Source: Heliopora coerulea (taxonomy: Eukaryota > Cnidaria > Anthozoa > Scleralcyonacea > Helioporidae). From it: a stretch of DNA of 64,000 bases. This document shows, piece after piece, positions 23,901-35,900 of this stretch (its first letter is position 1; the number at the start of each line of letters is the position of its first letter). The notes below the pieces were generated by a model. That model was not told where the DNA came from, did not search any database, and saw only the letters and a program-made list of their open reading frames with translations. The stretch lies in NCBI GenBank assembly GCA_030142905.1, contig JASJOG010000018.1, forward strand, positions 1,116,001 to 1,180,000, given 5' to 3'. Made by a program: the position numbers and the translations under genes.

Positions 23901-26900
23901 TGTTGATAGCGTAGTGTCCATTGTAAAACATAAATCACACAAGTACTTTGGATAAAAGTTTCCCTGCTGCTGTACCTAACACACACTTCACAACAATGCG
24001 GTAAATTCTGATGTCGTTATAGGCTACAATCATTATTAAAATAAATTTTTAAATACTCGTGTTTCTTGTTCTTTTCTTCTGTCTACAGTACCCCTAAATT
24101 AGACTACGATACACCGTAACCGTTTATGAAAGTGAACATGTCGTGAAAATCAAATTTACTTGATACTAAAGCATTCTTTAAGTGTTGAAGAATGGTTTGT
24201 ACGAAAACCTGGAAAGCCGCGACGCAGAAACAGAAGACCAGGAACGTTAGAACAACCGGAACAGAAAGTCCGGAGCGTGAGAGCACTGGAAAAGAAAATC
24301 CACAAACAAGTTTTGTTTTCATTCAGCACCAAATTGCACCAAATAAAAGAAAAGCGATACTGCCCCAAAGTTGTTGTTAGCCACTTGTATATAATCTGAT
24401 ACAATACAGATTTATTTTTGCTTTTCTCTTATCGTCATAATTCTACGCAATCTCTGGTGTGAGGTGGTTTGGCCCACATCTCGCGTTCAAAGGTAGAGTG
24501 ATAGTTGCGAGACTCTGTTCTTTAGACTTGTTTACCATCAGTAATCACCTCATTTCAATCTTTAAGCTATTACCGACTTCCTGTTTTATTCTCAAGGCCT
24601 TTTGGAGAGTGTGATTGTGGCGTGTGACTTAACCATTCACTTTAGCCAAAGTTGAGTCGTCTTTCGATGATATCATACTCTACCAACAATGCTTCCTCGA
24701 CGTAATTTTGGTGGCCCTATTATATTATCTTTTCGAAAGATTATTTCGATAAGCTTACATGGACGATGTAGTTGGTTTCTTGACAGCAACTCAGAAATAT
24801 CTGCTGTAGTGCTCGACCACAACCAAAATACTTTTTACCGACGGTCGAGGCCCTTTCTTGGCCACTTACATGGATTTACTTATCCGGACTGCAGTCGTTC
24901 CATAGGGCTGTTGTAAAACGCACTCTAGACATCGTCTCTGGTAAATACTCGTAGTGACCTTGCATACGTAACTCATCTTGCGTAAGTTCACCGCATCTTG
25001 AGCCATCTTCAGCCACCGTACTGTACGTTCGCGCTTTTCCTTGTTTTCGTCTTTACTATTCCCTGATGGCCCTTGTGTGGCAACCTTGTAACCTTTCCTC
25101 TTCAGGGATTACAATCCATGTGCCTCGTCGGAATATCTCTCCATTGAGGCGTAGCTCATCCTGATGATGTCGATGGGCTGACACAGCACCTTTACTCATT
25201 TTTTCACGTCAGAAGACAACCCTTCAATTGTGTAAATTTGCGTATTATTGTGCGACGCTGTTGCCCAGTCACAAAACTGCAAACAGCGTTCTGTTCTGCT
25301 CTTTCACGCCCACGCCATCCTCTCCATTCCACTTTTTGCTGACTTCTCAAATTATTTACTTGTATTTCTCTGGGACAGTTATCATACCGACTATTAGGAG
25401 GCGGTACATCCCTCGCTATATCCTTAACTCAGCATGATGCGATAAAAGAAAAATGACTTGAGCTCCCAAATAATGACCATGGTGCCATCGTTTAGGTCAT
25501 GCAACAGCTTTTCTTACGATTGGGATCTGATGGCATTGTCGAGTAATCGCTTTGTTTGTTAGGCGAATGTCCACGCATTCTTGAACAATTCCATAACCCT
25601 TCGGGGCCACGATTGAGTTGTTGTGTAGTCTACTCTCGTGGTTTGATTTAGCGTCGTCAATTCAGTTCGCTTCATTGGCATTTTTATCACTTTTTAAGGC
25701 GTTCAGTTGAAGTGCGACTGCTTCTAATGCTATTGTCGTTACTAGTGGGTTATCAAGTTTCAGTAACCCATCTTTCTGCAGAACTTTCGCCACAATTGCT
25801 TGAGTTCTCACACAAATCGCTCAACAATTTTTTTCCTACTCTTTACTGTTTGTGTGAATGGCTCTCAAGCAAAATGTTACTTTTGGAAATAAGGTAGTCG
25901 GGGAGTACGTTAATCGTGGCATCGTAATCCTTGTGTATTTAATACTCACGTGAGTGTAATGTACCTTTGGACGTCTAATGCTGCCACATGTAACAGGAGT
26001 GTTTGTTGCTGTGAGTCCAAATGTCCCTTCCCTTCTCACTAAGTATAAGTTGAATGTTTGTTTTCACTGGATGCATAAGTGGGATATACCATGAGTGTTT
26101 CCTTTAGTGTCAAATTCTTTCAGCGATCCAAGATCAAACGGTACAAGTACTGGAGTTCTATTGGCAGTTGAACGTCCACCGCTGTCTTTGAAAAACTGTT
26201 CTCGTTGCCCGACATCTTGGTAACAAATCGAGACGAAACAAATCAAACATCTTCTATAGCTTTGCTAACACCTTCTTAACTTGCTTCGAGTCACATCTCG
26301 CCACGCATTGTAGTGTCCCATCAGTCACCATGGCAAAAGTTATTTTGCTTGGGTTTGATGATTTTTTGAAAGAAAAGTTGGGGTAAAAAGCAAACACTGT
26401 GCACTATCATTTTGGTACATGAAACGTTTGTAGGCTTCTAAACTCCACAACACATTTACACAATGCTTTACGTAACTGAACGTAAGTAATATGCCTTTGG
26501 CATTGACAAAGCATATACTTCTCGCATACTCTGATAGTAACTTTCCAACAAAGTAGACCAGGCCTTAAAAATTTATTTTGCAAAACTTTTAGAGAAAATG
26601 TCCTGTCATTTTGAGCCTGAGTCAGCCGTATGCTTGAAAAGTTTATCAGTACCAGCAGAAAGTACAATACTACCTATACAATATTATGTTTTGGATGCCA
26701 ATTGGTTCGACAAACTACATTGTCAGAGGTACAATAATTAGATGATGTCAGACAGAATGTTTTTGTCTGACCTGCATTTTACGGCTTGATTAGACATTCA
26801 TTTACACACTCTTGTACTTTGCTATTCCTGCCTTTTGATTCCAGAACTTTAAATATCTTGGCAGCTACTTAAGAAGTTTCCCTTTAAAGAAATATGTCAT

Positions 26901-29900
26901 ATTGTATATTTTCTCTAATATTGCACGACTTTGTTCATTTGAGGCTCACCTGTTCTTGTGTTATTTTAAGGGCAAGAACATCTTTTTTATCTCCAATAAT
27001 AACACCAAATCTCGGAGGCAGTATCTAGAAAAGTTTTCTCGCTTGGGAATTGATGCCAAGGAGGTATTGTATTGAAGACTGTCTATATATTCTACCCTCT
27101 TTATAAAGTGATTTGTATAACTAGCTAAGTTAGCATGCCGGTAGATGCTGTACACCAGCGGTATCAAACCCCCGGCCCGCGGGCTGCAAACGAAATGCGT
27201 ACAAATTTCATAATTTCGATTAACTTCATTGAGCGACGACATCAATTTTAAGGTATGAATCAGCTCCTGGAAACCACCACCTAATGCCGGATATGAAAAA
27301 CACGAAGAAATCTCAAATTCACTATCCCACTTACCAGCAATAATAACGTAACACCCCGTTTACATGAGACCTGTACGAATTCAGACTGCTGCTAAAGCGA
27401 AGATTTTCTGAAAGGTTTACACGAGACCGGAATTTAACCAAAGCCGTGTACTTGCAAATATTTCTGACCGCATTCCGAGCTCTCATTATTTTCCAGCAAC
27501 AGTGCATATTTTGTTCGCCACGTCAATGGTTTGTTTGAAGAGATTTCGCGTTTTTTTGAATGTTTCATACCGATCCGAGTTCGAACAGGTCTAAACTCAT
27601 TCGTGTCGGTCCAGCACCTGAAATGCGTGAGACCGGTCCGAGTTAATTTCTCGAAGCGGTCTTATGTAAACTAAAACAAGGATTTGTATGGAGAGCGATC
27701 TGAACTCGTGCCGGTCTGACTTTGTACCGATCTCATGTAAACGTGCCCTAAGTTCTCTGACCAAACTTTATTAATTTCGACGAGTTTTCAGATAAGGACT
27801 AGCAAGATTGATCGTCATGTTTATATCAAACTTCAAGATAACATTTGCAAATGACTCTCCGTCTTCATTATAATTTTGTTTATCTTCCGCTCATCTGATT
27901 GCTTACATTTATATCCCACCTATTTCTAACATCCAGTGTTTTCGATTGCTACTCACGTTTTACTCTGATGAAGTGCTTTCGCTCGAAATGTCATTACCGT
28001 GTTCTCTGGTGTTCTGGCAGAGTACTATCTTCAAACTTTTTCTTCTTCGTTCAGAGCTGCGTGCGCAGCAGTTCAGTTCAAACATGATACTTTGTGTGGT
28101 ATGGACTAGGCTATTCAGCGAATTTCGAATATTCGGGAATCTTACGCTGTAAAGGAAGGAAACTTTAGCAATGAAAGTTTTTATAATCTTTGATTAATCA
28201 TTGTGTCATGCTTTAAAGTACACCTTTTGCTGTTTATTACCAAAAAATGTACTATCATTGAAGCCAACCTCAAACTCATTAACACGAAAATATATTCATT
28301 TTATTCATTCGACGTTTATTAGCGTAGATACCCAACCATTTGCATCGAAGGGCATTCTATAGTGCCAACAGACGACCATTAACACCATTCTACTATACAC
28401 TAGGGATAAAAAATTTTAATTGCGCAAGATATTTTTCAATAAACTACATTTTTCAAATTATTTTAATATTAGATTTAAGGCTAAAATTGTAAAATTGTAA
28501 TAACAGTAATAAAAATACAAAAAACGCAAGTCTGTGGCAAATTAAGAAATAGTAAAATGGTCAAAACATACTTATTGTTCTTGCAAGTACACCTTTTGCT
28601 GTTCGTTACCAAAAAATATACGACCATTAACGCCAACTTCAAACTCATTAACGCAAAAATACATTCATTTTATTCAATCGACATTCACTAGCGTAGATAT
28701 GCAACCATTTGCATCACAGGGTATTCTGTAGCGCGAATAGACGACCATTAACACCATTCTACTATACATTAGGGGTAGTAAAATTTCAATTAGGCAAGAT
28801 ATTTTCCTTGCGTAATTGAAATTGTATTACCCCTAATGTAGAGTAGAATTGTGTTAATGGCCGTCTGTTGGCGCTATGGAATGGCCTTTGATGCAAATGG
28901 TTGCGTATCTACGCTAATGAATGTCGATTGAATACAATAAATGTATTTTTAAGTTAATGAGTTTAAGGTTGGCGTTAACGATAGTATATTTTCTGGTAAT
29001 GAGCAGCAAAATGTGTATTTAAAATATTCATCTTTAAAAACTTTTACATTTACACTTTTACTTATAGGTACTGGTAGTTATGAAAAGAATAAGTCTGAAA
29101 AGTTAAATGTTGGGCATATTGGAGCTTGGTACAAGCTTGACGAACGTCCATATAACATCTGAGATACTGGTAGATTGTTTTGTAACTTAAATGCAGTAGA
29201 GAAAAATGTTTGTCCTCCTTGGGCCTCTCCATCTAAAAAGGGTGTCATTCTGAAAGAATCATTTTTAGCTCAAATAAGTTTGTTAGATTTGTTATCGTGG
29301 CTGCATCAGTGGAGACAGGTGTATTTCAGATTAGGCTTATCAATTTTTGTATCACCACAGGGTGGAACGATTATACTAATATTCAAGTGTTCCTTCAAAC
29401 ACGCGAAAGTTCTGCTGGATATATCTGTTGTCGATGTTAATAGTGTGAAAAGATCTGACCAAGCGAATCGCCTTGTTACGTTCGATTAAGATTATATGCG
29501 ACGAGTCTTTAGATTTCAGAAACGACAAGCAATGAGAGTTATGAATTACCTTGTTTAGGGAGCTAGATTGGATTATCCTACATGTTCCAAATTTGATGCT
29601 GATTGTTGAAATTAAGGAAATTTTAGATTAAATTTGATTTTAGAGTAGTCAAATTTGCATTTTATCACGCCCATCTATGCCAAACATTCGAACCTCTGTA
29701 AAAATTCCAATCAAATATTCAAAAACTTTAAAGATCGAAGTTGGGGAACATTGTAACAAACATAAGAAATAGGATTAGTTAAGGGAGTGTTGCTGGTCAA
29801 ATAACAATTGGACGAATAGTGTCCGAATCTACATCTGTTTGTGTCATGTTAGACAACAGTGTCATGTTTGAAGTTTGATATAATCACTGCGGTCAATGTA

Positions 29901-32900
29901 TTTGAGCGTAAATTGTTCTGATGACGACGTTATTTCATCCAAAGGTAATATAGATACCTGTACGACTATTTGTCGTCATCGAAGCGATATTATGATTACG
30001 TTTTGACATGTCTTCTTATTAGGAAGAAATTTATTCTTCTGCGTATGCAGCTGTGTACTATATCAAACATATTGCAAATATCCAAGGGAAGGTTTACGTG
30101 ATAGGAACTCGTGGAATGGTGGAGGAGCTAGATAAAGAAGAATTGTCGCACGTTGGTTTCGGGGTAAGAAATTATATCATGTTTCTTATCCTGTTGATAT
30201 CAAAGAAAAGAGAGTTGATCACTAAAGTTATGTTTTAAAATCTCAAACTCATTGACAGTTAATGAGCAAAACACAAAGGAACTTAGTGCTGAGACGTAGT
30301 TTGGATATGTGATTTTAATTAGCATAACATTTCGACACTTTAAACCCGATTTTCTCTTTAAATAAGGATTCGTGTGAGATGTTATGTAATACACTCGAAA
30401 GCCGTGTTTTATTAGATATCCAAACACCTCGAAGTTGATTAAAAAACTCGGCTATCGCCTTGGTTTTCAACTCACTTTTCGATGTTTAGATATCCGATGA
30501 AACACTCCTCGTGTATGATAGATTACGTCTTGAACGTTATCTGGGCTAAATGATAACTAAAGTTCTGTAGATAGTGATCTTGGCAAGCTAGGATATAGCC
30601 AAATTTTCGAAAACTTGTTCCACCTAGCGACTGACTGCTATTACATTGATTATACATCATCAATGCTACTTAAGTTGTAAACGCAAGAAATGTCTCAGCT
30701 TCCGGCAGAAATCAAGCCGTAGCCTTCTTATCTCCAGTAAAATACGATGGTGGAGCAAAGGTTTCATTTTATGGTGCTTCGTAATTCTGGTCACACGTGT
30801 ACTTGGTGTTCACAATTCTCAACATGTGCAAACGTTTCCTGAGTACCTAACGGGAATGGAATCCGTGGCCTTCTTATTGCCGATGATATACTCATACCAT
30901 GGAGCTACAAGGGGCAATCAAGGACTCAGACAGTGAGAGACTCAGTTGGTCACTAGGTTCGATTTCTGTCGGGAACTCAGAAAACGTACCTGAGTATATG
31001 GCTGCAGAAGCATAACCAGATTGCATAAGCATGATTGACGTAATTCTGTGTCTACTTTCTCACTATAAACTCAAGTACAAGATGAAACTGATCACGGTAT
31101 GTTTCGACTTTATTTCAATACAAAATGGTGGCAAAATAAATGTCAAAGGTTGAACCGATGTCTACGTGAATGGAGTAAGATAAATTACGGAAATAGTATC
31201 AAATCCAAACTGGCTTCGAGTCCACTGCTGAGCTCAGACTTCTTCAATGTTGTATAAACTGCTTCCAAGCGTCGTAACTGCATTATTTAAGCTAAACAAT
31301 TAGAAAAGAAAAGTATTAAAGGTAAGGTAAAGGTAAAGTACCTTTATTTACACTGGATAAACCTATCAGCTACCTGAGCTGTTCTCCCTAGAGGTCCAGT
31401 AAGGATCACCCCTCATGGGTCAAATGTTACTAAATTAGGAAACCGGAGTACCCGGAGAAAACATGAGATGGTAGAGTCAAACTGGACAACACTCTTCTCA
31501 CATGTGACCAAGGTAACTTTAATCAGATAACTGCACGGAGCCGAAATCGAACCCTAGTCACAGTGGTTAGAGACACGTGCACTACCACTGTCCTACCAGC
31601 ACCTCTACCTAACGTTATCGATAATAATTATTGATAGTTGTGATTCTAATTGATTTTTGGTTACAGTACTGTAATACAAGAGAGCCCTGTAGATACGTAA
31701 GAATTTTTATATAGGGCTATCTTTGATAGCAGATAATCGATTTTCTAATGACATCCTATGGAAATAGAGTTTATCGATCTAATCTATCTACCTGTATACA
31801 TGTATGTCTGTCTGTTTGTCTGTCTGCCTGTCTACCTGTCTGTCTATCCATCCATCCATCTGTCCAACATATTAACAATTTTAGGAAATGTTTAGCCGCT
31901 GCAATTTTAAGAAATCGGTTGAATGTTCCGACAAGCGTTCTTTCTAGGCATTGCTCAGTTTTTCCAATGTAGCGATGGCTGCAATTTTGGAGTTGAAAGA
32001 TCAGAGATTTCGTCCTTGTTTTGTGTATACTAAGAAACATTTTTAGTATTATAAATGACAGTACAGTAAACGGGCGGATTTTTTTAATGCACGTCTTTAC
32101 AAATCTGCCCTTCTTGTCAAGTTAAGGAAGACGAAGCCAAATTTTGAATGGGGAGTCGTCAGTTGTTCATGTATTCGGCACTCTTTTTGACAAGCATTTT
32201 CTCATAAGTTAAGTGATGAAAGATTTACGCATAAAGGAAAACGGTTCCACGACGTAAAAGAGGTAATTTCCGTCATCTGGTTGTTGAATAACTTGGTATT
32301 AGTGAATATCCTGAAGGCTCAACGTAAAATTGTGTTTATCCACGCGATTTTACTGGCCCAGGTTTTAACACTGGAAAAAAAAATAGTTCATTGACCTGTA
32401 TGAGTGCTAGTACGAAAAATATCAGTACCCTAATTTGCCAATTTACAGATCAAAAACGTGAAGAAACTATCAGGAAAAGTGTCAACTGTGCATGAGAATA
32501 AGGTTGCTGTTAAAGTTATTGAATTTGACTAAAGTAATGTTTGAAGGTTTGGCAACGACGGGTGAAACTTAATTACGCTGGAATTAATCGAGTCCAATCC
32601 GAAAAAGCAAATTTCTCAAATTCGGTGACTGTGATATTGGCAGGCACCTGTCCCAAAGATACGAAAGAACAACCCATAGATACAACATCAATCTGCTCAT
32701 AAAAGTTATTATCAAAAGAAAAGAATTGTTTTGATGCAAAAATCGATTAGGAACTTTTTGAGACTTCGTTGGGAAACCATGTTGTGGAGAAGTTTAACTT
32801 TGCAAACACGATCAAGAATAATACTAGCTATTCGTTTAAGTGGAACATTAGAAAAAGTCAATCAATCAAAACAGTCTTCAGAAAAAAAGGTGTTTGGTTA

Positions 32901-35900
32901 TCGACTGAATCGCAGAAACGGCTTCAATAGAATCATGCATATTATTTTAGTGAAGCGTATTGATTTTGCCATTTATAGGTCGAATGCATTTTATACATTT
33001 TCATGAAGCCTGCTGAATAATGTTTTTCTGCTGGAGCTTATGTTGTTTTTTCACAACATAATGTTTGCTACTCAGGCACTTCGGATAATATTAACTTCTA
33101 ACAATGCGCATCCGTGCAGCTCTTTAATGAAAACAATAAAGTCTCTTCAGATATCCAAACTTTGAAGAACCATAGGAAGCTTTCCAAAACACTCCACACT
33201 TTTGCACTGCCGGTTTTCTCCTAAGAAATTCAAGATTGTTTCCTACTCTTATTATCCTGTTTTGTCTAATTCATGTGTTGATTCATTTGGTTTTCTTTTG
33301 TTTACAGCGAGATGACCAGGAATTTCTAGATTGGGATAATGAAGGAGAGCTTTCGCTGGATCCCGATGTAAGTAAGATCTGGTAATCCACCGGACACCCT
33401 GTACCAGTCACTTAACGAGGGGGGAGGTCAGAGGGGGCAATCAAAACCCCCATGGAAGAAACATTCGTCATCATTTAAGACACAGGGCGGATATTTAGCC
33501 ATCATTCTTTATCGATCTTAAGTAAGCTGTACTGTAGGATTGTGTCAGTGAGAAATCAACATGGTAGAGGGCCATGGCATTGCAAATCCTGTCAGCTCTA
33601 CCACTATATACTGGCAGAGCCTTATTGACCGGGCTATCCATTCAGGCTAATGATCTGAAATTGACGGCCAAGTACACTCTAGATTCTCGCATGCTTTCGA
33701 GGTGTGCGTCATTTTCTTCTTCAACCGAGGTGTTACAGGTTCCTGTCTCTTTCTGAAATTTCGCCGCATCGAAATGTTAGAAGCGAAGCTTTGTGAGCAA
33801 TAGTGTTCGTTTTCCCTTGCCCTTCTCCGTCAACTCCGTCAGTCTATTCATAAAGAATACCATTAAATCAAAATTAGCAATCTTTGACAGCAAAACGTAA
33901 AAGTGTAAGGAATATTTCTGTTTGCCATTTACTGGACAACATAGCCTGCAAATTCACACCCAAATAAGTAAACTCTGTTTCGATACATTTCCACATATAA
34001 ATCTTCGTTTTGTTTTTCGTCCCTCTTTACGTTTGACTCAATTTTTCCCCTTTAAGGACCGGATTTCCAAGAGTCTGAAATCCTGTGTAGTTTATAATTT
34101 TAAGTGTCAACAGTGTAATTCGTTGCATATCGGCCAAACCTGCCGTCTTCTGCACACACGTATTTCAGACCACTTGGGCATCTCGGCCATTACTGGGAAA
34201 AAGCGCGCTAACCCTGCCCCCACGAGTATTTTGTTACACGAAAGGGGCACCGGACACCCGGTTTCTCCACATGACTTTAGTGTTTTATCTTCCTCTACTA
34301 ACAGCTTTAAACTTCTTATAAGATAAACCCTCTTAATTCGTAAGTTTAACTCTTCTCTCAATGCCAATTTGGGCTCCTTTCCACTGTCTATTTTAGATTA
34401 TGCTTATTTCCTTTGCTTCTTAACTGCTGTTATGATAACCTGTCACTTCCTCACTTTTGTCTATACTCCAGACTTCCTCTCACACGCCTATCATGTTAAC
34501 ATCACCTTTGTAATACATTATAAATATATCCTTCACGTAACATAACCTTTCATTCTCTGATGATGTTGCACGTTGCAACGAAACGTTAGACTCAATAAAA
34601 CTTTACTATGCCTACATTTCATGTGTTTTGCTGGGCTATTTTATTCTTAGGCTAATAGCTGATATTACTTGCAAAATGCCCAGCTCTTTAATTCGCACGT
34701 TGTTGGCAAGGTCTAATACATTGCAGTCAGTGGCGCAACCGCAGGGTGGGAAAAATGGGTTAAGTCCACGGGCCCCGAGCAAAAGGAATTAATTAGGGGC
34801 CCGAGCATTTTGTGGCATCATTATTATTTTCATTTCATAATGGCATGAACTTGTTCGAATAAAGTTTCAAACAATTTTCGATTGGCAGCAAGATCGAACT
34901 GTCACATTAAGGCCAAATTTTGATCCGCCGCCGTTTTAATAATGGACCTATTTATGTGTCACAGATTTACAAGAGAATGAAAGTGAATGGGTGATAGAAT
35001 TTCCAGTGAAGTCCCCTGAACATTACTGATAAACCCTGTACTGTGATTCGATTCCTTATGCTGCATATGCAAGTATTTTGATACTGTATAAAATACTTAT
35101 CTTGTTTTAATAAACGTCTTTGATTGATTGATTGATTGATTGATTTTAAAGCTATACTGTAAGCTGCTTCCATATTCTAATAAGTAGTACTAGTAGTAGT
35201 AGTAAGATCACTTCTTGAACAGAATAGTATCAGGTGATTCAGGCGTCATTTTAAGTCTCTACCAAGAGAAATACCTTGCCTAATTGAAATTTTACTATCC
35301 CTAATATATAATAGAATGGTGTTAATGGTCATCTGTTGGCTCTATGGAATGCCCTTTGATGCAAATGGTTGCATATCTACCCTAATGAATGTCGATCAAG
35401 TAAAATGAATGCATTTTTCTCATTAATGAGTTTGAGGCGTTAACGATAGTATATTTTCTGGTAATGCACAGCAAAAGGTGTACAAGTGATATTGGCATTT
35501 GCCTTCGTCCCTTAATCATATGAAGGTAATTAACGTTAGAGTGAAGAAATCTTCATGTTCCAATGGTTAGCAGATTCAGCTGTCATGCGGATCGTTCAGG
35601 CCTGGTTTTCTCTGGCGAAATAAGCATAACGACATACGCGAGTGTAGTAGGTACCTCATGGTTGGTTAGTCACATTGTGCAGGCGAAGTACAAAGAGTTC
35701 AGTTGAACATGAATTGCTTACTGCAATTGCGTATGTCGTTTATACTTATGCTTATGTCACTAGCGAAAACTAGGCATTAAGTTTCGAATCCCATATATTG
35801 TTAATTTAATTTCCCGTTGGATTTCTTTTTCTATAAGTCATTTTGTTTTTAATTTTTAGGATTAGGATTTGTGTTGGTGTTATGTAAACACCGTAGTTTA

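Larger units (their letters stand above)
18170..26970. other. PGP intron 2 (8.8 kb), transposon-rich
   Basis: Besides the 2.8 kb DNA transposon (18437-21252) and Gypsy remnant (24690-25690), this intron has a C10/A10 homopolymer junction near 21895-21914, an inverted repeat pair (22165-22245 and 22785-22870) and an (AAC)n tract (23287-23303). The 25700-26970 part has several short open frames with no recognisable product. Confidence 0.55.
27064..30022. other. PGP intron 3, MITE-rich
   Basis: This holds the Harbinger-like MITE (27352-27748), a possible Penelope-like 3' end (27900-28050) and the palindromic foldback family (28218-29017). A 104-codon plus frame at 29175-29489 is not recognised. 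Confidence 0.55.
30164..33307. other. PGP intron 4
   Basis: This contains a hairpin (30404-30507), a Gypsy RT fragment (30690-30990), a tRNA-derived SINE (31321-31609) and a TGTC/ATCC microsatellite (31798-31865). The 31900-33300 part shows nothing recognisable. Confidence 0.55.

Noticed and set aside
24160..24404. Overlapping open frames on both strands (62-82 codons)
   Set aside because: Mutually shadowing frames with no recognisable domains, lying downstream of a dead Gypsy remnant.
30646..30936. 96-codon plus open frame as a host gene
   Set aside because: Its end is frame-shifted Gypsy RT (IADDILI box in another frame), so it is a retroelement remnant.
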